Source: Vulcanimicrobiota bacterium (GTDB taxonomy: Bacteria > Vulcanimicrobiota > Vulcanimicrobiia > Vulcanimicrobiales > Vulcanimicrobiaceae). Taken from it: a stretch of 64,000 nucleotides of DNA. A program made the position numbers and the translations under genes. Under the pieces are notes generated by a model that saw only the letters and a program-made list of their open reading frames with translations, was not told where the DNA came from and did not search any database. Numbering within the stretch: the first letter of the stretch is position 1; every line of letters begins with the position of its first letter. The stretch covers positions 1 through 64,000 of the forward strand of contig PLWS01000002.1 of assembly GCA_003151115.1 (NCBI GenBank). The letters run 5' to 3'. This document shows positions 7,863-16,597 of the stretch, piece after piece.

Positions 7863-10010
7863 ATGGCCTCGCCCTTTTTCGGCGTTGCGCGTTCGGCGGC
7901 TGTAGCGATGGCCTTGGTCGCGATCGGCGGTGCGAGCGTTTCTGCGAGCAAGCTCGTCAAGCAGCGCCCGCTCGACGCGCGGACGATACCGCAGTTCGTA
8001 GAGAACCTGCCGGACTTTTCGGTGCTCGGAAGAGTGAACGGCGACGTTCCCTACCGGGTACGGTTCGAAGAGTTTGCGCAAAAGATTTTGCCCGCGGCGT
8101 TCTATGCGAAACTGCCGGCACCATATTCCGCCGGCACCATGGTTTTCGGGTACGGAATGGATCAGGGCACGAAGCACTATCCGGCGCTGCCGCTGCGAGG
8201 ACTCTATCCCGGCTACACGGTCGTGGTTACGCGAGATCACATAGCCGCCGCGGATTATAAAAATAACCTTAGCCCGAGCCTCGCCAGAACGCTGACCATC
8301 GATCAAAGCATCGATTGGGCCAATCCGGCACATTCGTCCATGATGAGCCATGGCATGGGGAACGCGACTCCGTATCTCGGCGCGATTCCGGCGGTGACGC
8401 ACTTGCACGGCGCTGAGGACCCTTCGGCGTTCGACGGTGGGCCGAATACGTGGTTCACGCCGGGCATGAAGGCGCGCGGTTCAGGTTTCGTCACCAATAA
8501 GTACGCCTATCCGAATACGCAAGAGCCGACGACGCTGTGGTTTCACGATCACACGCTGGGCACCACTCGTCTGAACGTCTACGCCGGGTTGGAAGCGTTT
8601 TATCTGATCCGCGGCAACGGCGACACCGGCGTTCCGGGAATGGGCAAGCTTCCGGCCGGGCGCCAAGAAGTCGAACTCGTTTTACAAGACCGGCAGTTTG
8701 ATACAAACGGTCAGCTGCTATTCCCCGACGGCTATCCGAGCGGTTTGGATGGTCCGCTGCAAAATCCGAAGTTACATCCGTATTGGATGCCGGAATTTTT
8801 CGGCGACGTTATCACCGTCAACGGCAAGAGTTGGCCCAAGCTGAACGTAGCGCCCAAGCGCTACCGCTTCCGTTTGCTCAACGGCGCCAACGTGCGGTTC
8901 TTCAACCTGCAGTTTTGCGTGAACGGATGCCAGACCAAAGTGCCGTTCTACGTTATCGGCGACGACGGTGGATTGCTCGACGCTCCCGTGAAAGTGAAAC
9001 AGCTGCTGTTTTCGCCGGGCGAACGCTACGACGTGATCGTTGATTTTTCACGCTTCCGCGGGAAAGCGATCATGATGCGCAACGACGCGGTCACGCCATA
9101 TCCCAGCGCGTTCGCAAAGTTCACGCCCGCATTGCAGGGCAGAGTGATGCGATTCATCGTCGCCGCAAATGCCGTCTCCGACTCGAGCTTCAATCCAAGC
9201 ACGGGCGCGCGCTTGCGCGGTGCGGGGAGTACCGTGGCTCCGACGCTGGAGAAAATCGTTGCGCTGCCCGGAACGAAGGGCGGCCTGCCGCTGAGTTCGC
9301 CGATTGCCGATGGTAAGAAAGTTCAGGTCTACCGGCAATTAACGCTCAATCCGATTTTCGGCTCGGGCGGCTGTCACTGGCCGGGAGCGGGGAACGGCGA
9401 CGTGATCAACGCCATGTTACTGAACAACACCGGTTTCAAGGCTCCGGCAACAGAGAAGCCTCGAGTCGGCTCGACGGAAGTCTGGGACCTGATCGACTTG
9501 AGCAACGACGACCACCCGATTCACCTGCACTTGGTGCAGTTTCAAATCATCGCGCGGATTCCGTTCAATTTGCCCGCTTACGGCGCGGCTTATTATGCGG
9601 CGTTCCCGCACGACCGGTGCATTCCCGAAGCCGGTCCGCCGCGACCCTACGGCGTTCCGAATCGCGCGGGCGCCGTCGGTGGAAATCCTGACGTCACGCC
9701 GTTCTTCTTGAAAAAAACGCTTCCGTATTGCATGGACGATGGCCGCGCCGATGGCACCGACGGACCGGCCAGACCCGAGGAGAGCGGTTGGAAAGATTCC
9801 GTCGTCGCGTCGTGCGGTCACGTGACGCGCGTCGTCGTGCGGTTCGTTCCGCAGGATTTACCGGCAGTCGTTAACGGTAAACCCGTCAACTACACCGGAC
9901 AGAACAAATTTCCGTTCGACCCGACGCAGGGTCCCGGCTACATTTGGCACTGCCACCTGATCGATCACGAGGATAACGAGATGATGCGCCCGCTGATTAT
10001 CGTCAAATGA
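7863..10010 (+). CDS. Exported CotA/bilirubin-oxidase-like multicopper oxidase
   Basis: The 715-residue protein begins at ATG 7863, one base after the stop of the previous oxidase. It has GGAGGG in the end of that gene, so translation is probably coupled. An N-terminal signal peptide (VAMALVAIGGASVSA) is visible. The copper motifs are VTHLHGAEDP (about residue 177), LWFHDHTLG (about 224), DDHPIHLHL (about 550) and YIWHCHLIDHEDNEM (near the C-terminus). Their spacing and the wording GAEDPSAFDGGP fit the CotA/bilirubin oxidase/phenoxazinone synthase branch. The substrate is unknown. Two different multicopper oxidases in tandem suggest a periplasmic electron-accepting module, possibly linked to the hydroxylase encoded downstream. 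Confidence 0.9.
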   Translation: MASPFFGVARSAAVAMALVAIGGASVSASKLVKQRPLDARTIPQFVENLPDFSVLGRVNGDVPYRVRFEEFAQKILPAAFYAKLPAPYSAGTMVFGYGMDQGTKHYPALPLRGLYPGYTVVVTRDHIAAADYKNNLSPSLARTLTIDQSIDWANPAHSSMMSHGMGNATPYLGAIPAVTHLHGAEDPSAFDGGPNTWFTPGMKARGSGFVTNKYAYPNTQEPTTLWFHDHTLGTTRLNVYAGLEAFYLIRGNGDTGVPGMGKLPAGRQEVELVLQDRQFDTNGQLLFPDGYPSGLDGPLQNPKLHPYWMPEFFGDVITVNGKSWPKLNVAPKRYRFRLLNGANVRFFNLQFCVNGCQTKVPFYVIGDDGGLLDAPVKVKQLLFSPGERYDVIVDFSRFRGKAIMMRNDAVTPYPSAFAKFTPALQGRVMRFIVAANAVSDSSFNPSTGARLRGAGSTVAPTLEKIVALPGTKGGLPLSSPIADGKKVQVYRQLTLNPIFGSGGCHWPGAGNGDVINAMLLNNTGFKAPATEKPRVGSTEVWDLIDLSNDDHPIHLHLVQFQIIARIPFNLPAYGAAYYAAFPHDRCIPEAGPPRPYGVPNRAGAVGGNPDVTPFFLKKTLPYCMDDGRADGTDGPARPEESGWKDSVVASCGHVTRVVVRFVPQDLPAVVNGKPVNYTGQNKFPFDPTQGPGYIWHCHLIDHEDNEMMRPLIIVK

Positions 10011-10023
10011 ACGACGGCGACTG

Positions 10024-10956
10024 ATGCCCGATAACTTGCTGGTTTGCGCGCGTCCGCGCGCGGGATCCGAAAACGAATTCGCGCAATGGCCGCCGCGTCT
10101 GCAGAAGGCGCTGCTTGCCTTCGGTGGCGCGTTGAGTTGCGAATTTTGGCCGCCCGCGCCGCCCGATCAGGAAGAGTGGGTGGGTGCGCTGCGTTTCGAA
10201 TCCGTCGACGCACTGCGGCGCTGGCGTACATCGGAGACGTATCGCAACTTGATCGCGGAGGTTGCTCCACTCGTGGAAGGCGGCCGAGTGACGCAGTTGG
10301 TCGGCGGCGCCGCTACCGAGTTCTACATGCAAAACAGTGCGACCGAAGTGATCGTCACCGAACTCAAACCCGGCAAGGAAGCCGAGTACCGCGACTGGGC
10401 TAACCGCATCGACCAGATGGAAGGCACGTTTCCCGGCTTTCGGGGATCATACGTGCAGCCGCCCGATCCAGGCGGAACGGTCTGGACCACGCTGCTGCGC
10501 TTCGATACGGTCGAGAAACTGAACGCATGGCTCAACTCTCCGCAACGCGCGGCGTTATTGAAAGAATCGGAAGGCCTCGTCGATCACGTGGTCGTGCAGC
10601 ACGTGGACACATCGTTTCCGGGCTGGGTGCCGCCCGATCCGGTGACCGGAAAGTCGCCGCCCAATTGGAAAACGGCGATGCTCGTGACGCTGATGCTCTT
10701 TCCGGTCGTCGCGCTCGAACTGAAATTTCTTACTCCGCGTCTTCTGGCGGTGCTCAATCCCGCGCTGGCCACGATTATCGGCAATGCGATCAGCGTCGGG
10801 CTGGTGACGTGGCCGCTGATGCCGCTGGTCGCCATCAAGGCCTTCGGCTGGTGGCTCTATCCCGACGGCCTGCCGCGCTGGGTGCGGTTCGCCGGTCCCG
10901 CCGCCGTCTTACTCGGTTACGCCATCGAAGTCGCCGTGTTTTGGCGCGTTCTTTAA
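10024..10956 (+). CDS. Two ABM-type domains with C-terminal membrane segments
   Basis: This 310-residue protein contains two consecutive ferredoxin-like domains of the antibiotic biosynthesis monooxygenase (ABM) type (residues about 1-95 and 105-200). The second starts VIVTELKPGKEAEYRDW and the first carries the related pattern FESVDALRRW. Residues about 217-310 contain three hydrophobic helices, so the domains are anchored to the membrane, probably on the cytoplasmic side. ABM domains bind small aromatic or quinone-like substrates or heme, but the family is too diverse to predict a reaction. The gene lies 13 bases after the second oxidase and 16 bases before the FAD subunit, so it is inside the operon. 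Confidence 0.75.
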   Translation: MPDNLLVCARPRAGSENEFAQWPPRLQKALLAFGGALSCEFWPPAPPDQEEWVGALRFESVDALRRWRTSETYRNLIAEVAPLVEGGRVTQLVGGAATEFYMQNSATEVIVTELKPGKEAEYRDWANRIDQMEGTFPGFRGSYVQPPDPGGTVWTTLLRFDTVEKLNAWLNSPQRAALLKESEGLVDHVVVQHVDTSFPGWVPPDPVTGKSPPNWKTAMLVTLMLFPVVALELKFLTPRLLAVLNPALATIIGNAISVGLVTWPLMPLVAIKAFGWWLYPDGLPRWVRFAGPAAVLLGYAIEVAVFWRVL

Positions 10957-10972
10957 AGGAAGCAGCTCCGCA

Positions 10973-11788
10973 ATGAACCTCAACACCGTCAAAGATCTCA
11001 AACGTCCCAAATCGGCGGACGAAATCCGCCAGTGGCGCGACGGCTACGCGTGGCTTGCCGGCGGAACGTGGCTCTTCTCGGAGCAACAGGTCCACGTCGA
11101 CACGCTGATCGATTTGCACACTCTGAAATGGCCGGCGCTCACCGCCGGCAAGGACGGACTCGAGATTGCGGCGACTTGCCGCATCGCCGAGCTCTATGAT
11201 TTCAAACCGCCCAAGGAGTGGCGCTCTGGACCGGTGATCGGCGAATGCTGCCGCTCGTTTTTGTCGTCGTTCAAGATTTGGAACGAGGCGACCGTCGGCG
11301 GGAACCTCTGCATGTCGCTGCCGGCGAGTCCGATGGTTTCGCTCGTGGTTGCACTCGAGGGAATTCTGACGCTGTGGCCGCGTGACGGCGCGCCGCGCGA
11401 AGTGCTCGCGACCAATTTCGTCACGGGCAACCACCAAAACGTGCTGGCGCCCGGCGAACTGCTGCGCAGCATCCGTCTACCCGCCGAAGCGCTCTCGAAG
11501 AACTTTGCCTTCCGCCGGTCGTCGCTGACGCATCTCGGAAGGTCGGCCGTACTGTTAATCGGCACGCGCGCCCCCGCGGGCGATGTGATTCTCACGGTGA
11601 CGGCCGCGACTGCGCATCCCGTGCAGTTACGCTTCAAGGGCAGCCCGTCGGAAGCGGAGCTGCGCGACGCGATTGACTCTGCTGTTCCGGATTCGTTGTG
11701 GTTTGACGACGTGCACGGCTCGCCGGCGCACCGCAGACATTTGACGTACCATTTCGGTGAAGAGATTCGCAAGGAGCTCGAAGCATGA
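10973..11788 (+). CDS. FAD-binding subunit of a xanthine dehydrogenase-family hydroxylase
   Basis: The 271-residue protein is of the CoxM/molybdopterin dehydrogenase FAD-binding type. It shows the FAD loop LAGGTWLF near residues 28-35 and the second flavin motif ATVGGNL near residues 104-110. The length is typical for a separate medium subunit (about 270-290 residues). It should pass electrons from the iron-sulfur clusters of the next gene product to an acceptor. The stop overlaps the start of the hydroxylase in ATGA, which is a sign of tight co-translation. No NAD-binding motif is evident, so the final acceptor is open. Confidence 0.88.
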   Translation: MNLNTVKDLKRPKSADEIRQWRDGYAWLAGGTWLFSEQQVHVDTLIDLHTLKWPALTAGKDGLEIAATCRIAELYDFKPPKEWRSGPVIGECCRSFLSSFKIWNEATVGGNLCMSLPASPMVSLVVALEGILTLWPRDGAPREVLATNFVTGNHQNVLAPGELLRSIRLPAEALSKNFAFRRSSLTHLGRSAVLLIGTRAPAGDVILTVTAATAHPVQLRFKGSPSEAELRDAIDSAVPDSLWFDDVHGSPAHRRHLTYHFGEEIRKELEA

Positions 11789-14520
11789 AGCTCAAGGTCA
11801 ACGGCAAAGAATTTTCCGCGAGCCCCCCGCCGGGCGAATGTTTGCGCATGTTCTTGCGCGACCTGGGCTGGTTCAGCGTCAAGAAGGGCTGCGACGCCGG
11901 CGATTGCGGGGCGTGTACCGTATGGGTTGACAACAAGCCCGTGCACAGTTGTCTCTATCCCGCATTCCGCGCGGACGGACGCGAGGTGACGACCCTTGAG
12001 GGACTCGCGAGCGAGGGGAAGCTCCATCCGATGCAGCAGGCATTTCTCGATGCGCAGGCATTTCAGTGCGGGTACTGCACCGCGGGCATGATTATGACCG
12101 GAGCGGCACTGAGCGACGAGCAGAAAAAAGACTTGCCGCACGCGCTCAAGGGCAATCTCTGCCGCTGCACGGGCTACGGCTCGATCCGCGATGCGTTCGA
12201 CGGGAAGACCAACGTGGAGATTGATGACGCCGGGAAGTCGAGCGGAGCCAGCGTCCACAATCCGTTTGCCGAAGCGATCGTCACCGGACACGCCCACTAC
12301 ACGACCGACGTTCCGCTGCCCGAAGGCACGCTGCACCTCAAAGTGCTGCGCTCGCCGCACGCGCACGCCAAGATCGTTTCGATCGATCGCACCAAGGCGA
12401 TGGCCGTGCCCGGCGTCGTGGCCGTCTACACGTGGGAAGACGTTCCGCGCCGCCCGTACACGACCGCGATCCACGAAGACAACCGCGTCGATCCGGACGA
12501 CACCTACCTGCTCGACAACGTCGCGCGCTTTGTGGGACAGCGCATTGTCGCGGTCGTCGCCGAAACCGAAGGCGCCGCCGAGGAAGGTTGCCGCAAAGTC
12601 GAGGTCGAGTACGAGATCTTGCAACCGGTCTTCGATCCGGAAGAAGCGATGGTTCCGGGCGCGCCGGTACTGCACGAGCGCGGCATCGACTCGCACATCT
12701 TGCATCCCGAAAGAAATATTTTTCTCGAGCTGCACGGCGAAGTCGGCAATATCGCGGAAGGTTTCGCAGAAGCCGACGCGATCTACGAAGGCGATTACGA
12801 TGCGCCGCGCCAGCAGCACGTCCATCTGGAGACGATGCAATCGCTGGCATGGCGCAGCGACGACGGGCGTCTGCACGTGCGCACGAGTTCGCAAGGGCCC
12901 TTCATCGTCAAGGGCAGACTCTGCTACCTCTTCGGGATCATGCCGGCCGATCTGCACGTTTTCACCGAACGCGTCGGCGGCGGCTTCGGCGGCAAGCAAG
13001 ATATGATGAGCGAGGACCTCTCGCTCTTCGCCACGATGAAAACCGGGCGTCCGGTGAAATGGGAGTTCACGCGCGAAGAGCAGTTCATCGGCGCAACGAC
13101 GCGTCATCCGATGAAAATACATGTGAAGCTCGGCGCCAAGATCGATGGAACGCTTACCGCCATACAGTATCGGATCGTTTCCAATACCGGCGCATACGGC
13201 AATCATGGCGGTGAAACACTAGCTAACGGCATGTCGGGACCGTGGGCCATCTACAAATGCCCGAACAAGAAGGGCGACGGATACGCGGTCTACACCAACT
13301 TGCAATGCGGCGGCGGTTTCCGCGGCTACGGCACGACGCAGCCGACGTTCGCGATGGAGTCGGCGCTCGACGAGCTGGCCGACCTGCTGAAGATCGATCC
13401 GATCGAAATGCGCCGGAAGAACGTCGTCGGGGCCGCCGACAAGATGGAAGCGATCTGGGAAGAGTCGTCGGATCTCACGATGGGGAGTTACGGGCTGGAT
13501 CAATGCCTCGATGCGATCGAAAAGGCTCTGGCCAGTGGACGCGGACTTCGCAAACCCGAGGGCGACGATTGGCTCGAAGGCAGCGGAATGGCAATCTCCA
13601 TGCTGGATTGCGTGCCGCCGACCGAGCAGCGATCCGGTTCGGAAGTCTCGCTTCTCGAAGACGGGAGTTATCATTTCACCGTTGGTTCGGTAGAGATCGG
13701 CAACGGGTTGGTGACCGCGCAGCAGCAGGTCGTCGCGCAGATCATGAACTGCCCGACCTCGCGCGTGTCGTTCATCAACTCGGATACCGACAAGACGCCG
13801 TACGACAGCGGCACCTTTGCGAGCGTCGGCATGATGGTGCCGACCAAGGCGGTCGAAAACGCCGCGCGCGCGCTTCACGAGAAGATCGTTTCGTACGCCG
13901 CCAAGTCGACGAAAACCAAACCCGAAGACTGCCGGATCGAAGACACATTTGTAGTGCATGGCAGGCGCCGGACGCCGCTCACTGAGCTGCGCGCCGCAGC
14001 CGAGAAGGAAGGCGAAAACCTTGCCGCGTTCCGCAAAGCGTACGGATCGCCGCGAACCGTTGCGTTTATGGCGTACGGCGTGCGGCTTGCGGTTCACCGT
14101 ATAACCGGCGAGATTCAGGTACTGTTCAGCGCTGAAGCGGTCGATACCGGAACGGTCATGAATCCGAACCAACTGCGCGGCCAGTGCATCGGCGGCGTCG
14201 TGCAAGGCATCGGCTACGCGCTTCAAGAGAAGATGGTCTACAACGACAGCGGCGGCGTGATTAACGCGCAGTTGCGCAACTACCGCATTCCGGCTTTTGC
14301 CGACGCGCCGGTGACCGAAATCTTCTTCGCCGACACGTACGACAGCATTGGACCGCTAGGCGCGAAGTCGATCGCGGAAAATACGATCAACCCGGTCGCG
14401 CCCGCCATCGGTAACGCGCTCAAAGCGGCGACTGGCGTGCGCTTCACCGCGTTGCCGTTCACCGAAGACCGGATTTTCGCGAAGCTGCAAGAGATCGAGA
14501 AGAGCCCGGCGCCGGTTTAA
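11785..14520 (+). CDS. Fused [2Fe-2S]/molybdopterin hydroxylase (xanthine/aldehyde oxidase family)
   Basis: In this 911-residue protein, residues 1-150 are the small iron-sulfur subunit. One cluster site uses C36, C41, C44 and C56 (GCDAGDCGAC), and the second uses C95, C98, C126 and C128 (QCGYC, LCRCTGY). From about residue 160 the a/b hammerhead and molybdopterin-binding domains follow, with GGGFGGKQD, CGGGFRGYG and, near the C-terminus, GAKSIAEN. The Glu of this last motif aligns with the catalytic base of the family (usual context GEPP). In most bacteria the two parts are separate genes, so the fusion is notable. There is no signal peptide. The substrate is not predictable from sequence. 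The stop shares TTAA with the stop of the convergent gene. Confidence 0.88.
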   Translation: MKLKVNGKEFSASPPPGECLRMFLRDLGWFSVKKGCDAGDCGACTVWVDNKPVHSCLYPAFRADGREVTTLEGLASEGKLHPMQQAFLDAQAFQCGYCTAGMIMTGAALSDEQKKDLPHALKGNLCRCTGYGSIRDAFDGKTNVEIDDAGKSSGASVHNPFAEAIVTGHAHYTTDVPLPEGTLHLKVLRSPHAHAKIVSIDRTKAMAVPGVVAVYTWEDVPRRPYTTAIHEDNRVDPDDTYLLDNVARFVGQRIVAVVAETEGAAEEGCRKVEVEYEILQPVFDPEEAMVPGAPVLHERGIDSHILHPERNIFLELHGEVGNIAEGFAEADAIYEGDYDAPRQQHVHLETMQSLAWRSDDGRLHVRTSSQGPFIVKGRLCYLFGIMPADLHVFTERVGGGFGGKQDMMSEDLSLFATMKTGRPVKWEFTREEQFIGATTRHPMKIHVKLGAKIDGTLTAIQYRIVSNTGAYGNHGGETLANGMSGPWAIYKCPNKKGDGYAVYTNLQCGGGFRGYGTTQPTFAMESALDELADLLKIDPIEMRRKNVVGAADKMEAIWEESSDLTMGSYGLDQCLDAIEKALASGRGLRKPEGDDWLEGSGMAISMLDCVPPTEQRSGSEVSLLEDGSYHFTVGSVEIGNGLVTAQQQVVAQIMNCPTSRVSFINSDTDKTPYDSGTFASVGMMVPTKAVENAARALHEKIVSYAAKSTKTKPEDCRIEDTFVVHGRRRTPLTELRAAAEKEGENLAAFRKAYGSPRTVAFMAYGVRLAVHRITGEIQVLFSAEAVDTGTVMNPNQLRGQCIGGVVQGIGYALQEKMVYNDSGGVINAQLRNYRIPAFADAPVTEIFFADTYDSIGPLGAKSIAENTINPVAPAIGNALKAATGVRFTALPFTEDRIFAKLQEIEKSPAPV

Positions 14521-15458
14521 GGGCCAAACGCCAAACCGGCCCAGTTCTTCTTGCGGCACATCACGCCGCGGGGACAGCCGAGGCGCACGGATGGCGCCGC
14601 CATGGATCCTGCGATCGGACCGTTGAACGCCACCACTCCGCCTGTGCTGAAAAGCTGCGCGTAAAGGTTCTGCGCCGGATCGAATGCCAAGCTCATCACT
14701 CCGTCGCCGGCGTTGAGCGTGTACGCGGCGGTTTGGCCGGTGACGAACGGCGGGGCGTAGATCTTAATGCGGCCCTTAAGGTCGCCGTTTTCGATGCCGA
14801 CGAAAAGCCGGCCGCGCGTGTCGACGGCCAATGCAGCGGGTGTGCTGTTTCCCAGCGGAATCGTCGCCACAGGCGCTCCGGTGTAAGGGGCGCGAAGAAC
14901 GAGCACGCGACAGGGTATTGCAGCGCACGTTCGCGCTCCGCCCTCGTCGCCGACGAACATGAGCCGATGAACCGGATCGATCGCGAGTCCTATGGGCTGC
15001 ATCGCCGAGGAATTCGCGGCGGCCGGTTTGCTCGCAACGAAAAAGGGCGCCCGAAACTCATAGACTTTTCTTGCGAGATCGTCCGCGATCCAAAAATTTC
15101 CGCGGCCATCCCACGCGATCTGCCGCGGATGGCGAAGTGCGGCCGGCGTAAATGTAACCGCTGGAACGGAAGCGCTGGAGTATGGCGGATGGTAGATGCT
15201 GATCGAGAGCTTGCCGAAGACCGCGCCGGACGCGACCGCCATCGTGCCGTTCGAGGGATCGAACGCAACTGCGTTCGTACAGGCTTGCGCGATCGCACCG
15301 GCCGGTGCCGGCTTCGGCGATAACGGCGGCACGAGAATAAAGACCTTGTTGGAAAAGCATTGCCCGTCGAACAATCGCGCGAACGACCGTGGAACGCTCG
15401 GCGCTATGGCCAGCATCAGAAGGGCAGCGCCAATCAAAACTGCGCGGAGGCGGCTCAC
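14517..15458 (-). CDS. Secreted NHL/SMP-30-like beta-propeller protein
   Basis: The 313-residue protein starts at GTG 15458 with a hydrophobic signal peptide (VLIGAALLMLAIAPSV). It contains propeller-like repeats such as PRQIAWDGRGNFWIADDLA, QPIGLAIDPVHRLMFVGD and AALAVDTRGRLFVGIENG. Four cysteines in the mature part could form disulfides. No catalytic residues can be assigned, and a carbohydrate- or protein-binding surface role is a guess. It faces the hydroxylase gene tail to tail, the two stops overlapping by four bases, so the genes are not co-transcribed. Confidence 0.75.
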   Translation of the reverse strand: MSRLRAVLIGAALLMLAIAPSVPRSFARLFDGQCFSNKVFILVPPLSPKPAPAGAIAQACTNAVAFDPSNGTMAVASGAVFGKLSISIYHPPYSSASVPAVTFTPAALRHPRQIAWDGRGNFWIADDLARKVYEFRAPFFVASKPAAANSSAMQPIGLAIDPVHRLMFVGDEGGARTCAAIPCRVLVLRAPYTGAPVATIPLGNSTPAALAVDTRGRLFVGIENGDLKGRIKIYAPPFVTGQTAAYTLNAGDGVMSLAFDPAQNLYAQLFSTGGVVAFNGPIAGSMAAPSVRLGCPRGVMCRKKNWAGLAFGP

Positions 15459-15542
15459 CGCCTTTGCTTACTCTCAGCCACCGCCAGGTTCCGCCCGCCC
15501 GGCGCTGAACGGTCCACGCCTACGCTCGAAAGGGGCCGTCAG

Positions 15543-16163
15543 ATGTATAGTGTTGTTCGTGTTTATAAAATGAAATCGGCCGGGGATATCGATAAGGTTG
15601 TCGATGCCACGCGCGCCGGTTTTCTGCCAATCGTTACCAAGGCGCCTGGCTTTATCGCTTACACGATGGCGGCAGCGCCGGATGGTGCGCTGGTAACCAT
15701 CGGTATGTTTGCCGATCGCGCGGGAGCGGAAGAGTCGACGCGCCTAGCTGCTGACTGGGTGCGCGACAATGTGGCGTGGTCCGTGGAAGGTCCGCCGAAA
15801 ATTGCGGAAGGTGAAGTGCGGATCCAAGAGCGCCGCGCCGAAGATGCGACCTACGGAACGATGCGACGCGTGAATCTGCAGCCCGGCAAGTTGAACGAAG
15901 CGCTCGAAATGATGCGAACCAAAATGGTCCCGCTGCTCGCGAGCCTTCCGGGCTTCTCCCGCGTAGCGGTTTTCGAAACAGGACCCGACGCGCTGCTCTC
16001 GCTGGCCGCGTGGCGCGACCGCGCGAGCGCCGAGGAAGCAACGCGGCGCGCAATGGCGTTCATCCAAGAAAACGGCAGTGACATCGTCGCCGGACCGCCC
16101 GAAATGATCGACGCAGAGATTAAGCTGCGCGAAGTGAACGAGAGCGCGCTAGCGCCGAACTAA
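15543..16163 (+). CDS. Double ABM-like (dimeric alpha-beta barrel) protein
   Basis: The 206-residue protein holds two related halves. The first (residues about 1-100) begins SVVRVYKMKSAGDIDKVVD and the second (about 110-200) contains RRVNLQPGKLNEALEMM. Each has the pattern FxxxxTKAPGF or LASLPGF expected for ABM-type domains. No signal peptide or membrane segment is seen. The ATG at 15543 has AAAGGGG about eight bases upstream. A longer reading from 15360 would add an arginine-rich stretch without family similarity. It lies outside the redox operon but resembles the ABM protein of that operon, so it may act on a related compound. Confidence 0.72.
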   Translation: MYSVVRVYKMKSAGDIDKVVDATRAGFLPIVTKAPGFIAYTMAAAPDGALVTIGMFADRAGAEESTRLAADWVRDNVAWSVEGPPKIAEGEVRIQERRAEDATYGTMRRVNLQPGKLNEALEMMRTKMVPLLASLPGFSRVAVFETGPDALLSLAAWRDRASAEEATRRAMAFIQENGSDIVAGPPEMIDAEIKLREVNESALAPN

Positions 16164-16189
16164 GAAAAGCGTCGGTGTAAGGTCCTCAA

Positions 16190-16357
16190 TAAGATGCGGA
16201 TCTGCAACGCCGCGGTTTAGCGTATCCTGGGTCTTGACCTGAGCGCTTTCAAGCCGCGGATACCTGTGAGGGTTGGGTAGTTTTAAATTCATTGGAGCTG
16301 CCCCCAAGGGCCGGAACTCACGGTTTCGACCTGAGCGGTTTTGCCACTCAGGTCACT
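16190..16357. ncRNA. Candidate structured RNA, family not recognised
   Basis: No protein fits this stretch, but it is rich in complementary segments. GTATCC at 16222-16227 can pair with GGATAC at 16258-16263. GACCTGAG occurs at 16236-16243 and 16328-16335, and both copies can pair with CTCAGGTC at 16347-16354, so two folds are mutually exclusive. The 16328-16354 hairpin has eight perfect pairs. A strong GC hairpin follows at 16371-16396. On the plus strand this could be a small RNA or the 3' region of the ABM transcript; the minus strand is equally possible. It does not match the tmRNA, SRP RNA or RNase P RNA consensus as far as can be judged by eye. Confidence 0.3.
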
Positions 16358-16396
16358 ATCAAAAATGAAAACGGCGGGCTCAAAAGAGCCCGCCGT
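16358..16396 (-). terminator. Intrinsic terminator of the small minus-strand gene
   Basis: ACGGCGGGCTC (16371-16381) pairs perfectly with GAGCCCGCCGT (16386-16396) around an AAAA loop. Read on the minus strand the stem is followed by TTTTCATTTTTG. It lies 22 bases beyond the stop codon of the small gene at 16418. On the plus strand the tail is only TTTCTG, so it may work weakly in that direction as well. Confidence 0.85.
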
Positions 16397-16417
16397 TTCT
16401 GTCTGATCGATGCCCGC

Positions 16418-16591
16418 CTACTGGATCTTCTTGGTCTTACAGTCTTTCCACGGTTTGTTCACCGCGTGGTCACGGTTCGGATGAGCGGGATTCTCGTGCA
16501 GGTCATCCTTATCGATGCATGTCGGTGGTGTGGGCGTGGCCGCGGGCGTGACGGCCAACAGAAACGGAACCAGAGCGGTTGCCAAGAGCAA
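16418..16591 (-). CDS. Small secreted charged protein (putative)
   Basis: The reading from a TTG at 16591 gives 57 residues. A hydrophobic N-terminus (LLLATALVPFLLAVTPA) is followed by PTPPTC and a polar tail with many Asp, Lys, His and Asn and a second cysteine (KDCKTKKIQ). No ATG exists in this frame before the upstream TAA at 16625, and no clear ribosome-binding site is seen. Support comes from context: it lies between a leader and a terminator that match those of the large propeller gene at 16804-18417. The real start may therefore be non-standard, or the gene may have lost its start. Function is unknown. Confidence 0.45.
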   Translation of the reverse strand: MLLATALVPFLLAVTPAATPTPPTCIDKDDLHENPAHPNRDHAVNKPWKDCKTKKIQ

Positions 16592-16597
16592 AACCGC

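Noticed and set aside
11194-13206. 670-codon open frame on the minus strand opposite the FAD and molybdenum hydroxylase genes
   Set aside because: It is antisense to two strongly supported genes, rich in Arg, His and Asp without any domain motif, and arises from the high GC at third positions of the real genes.
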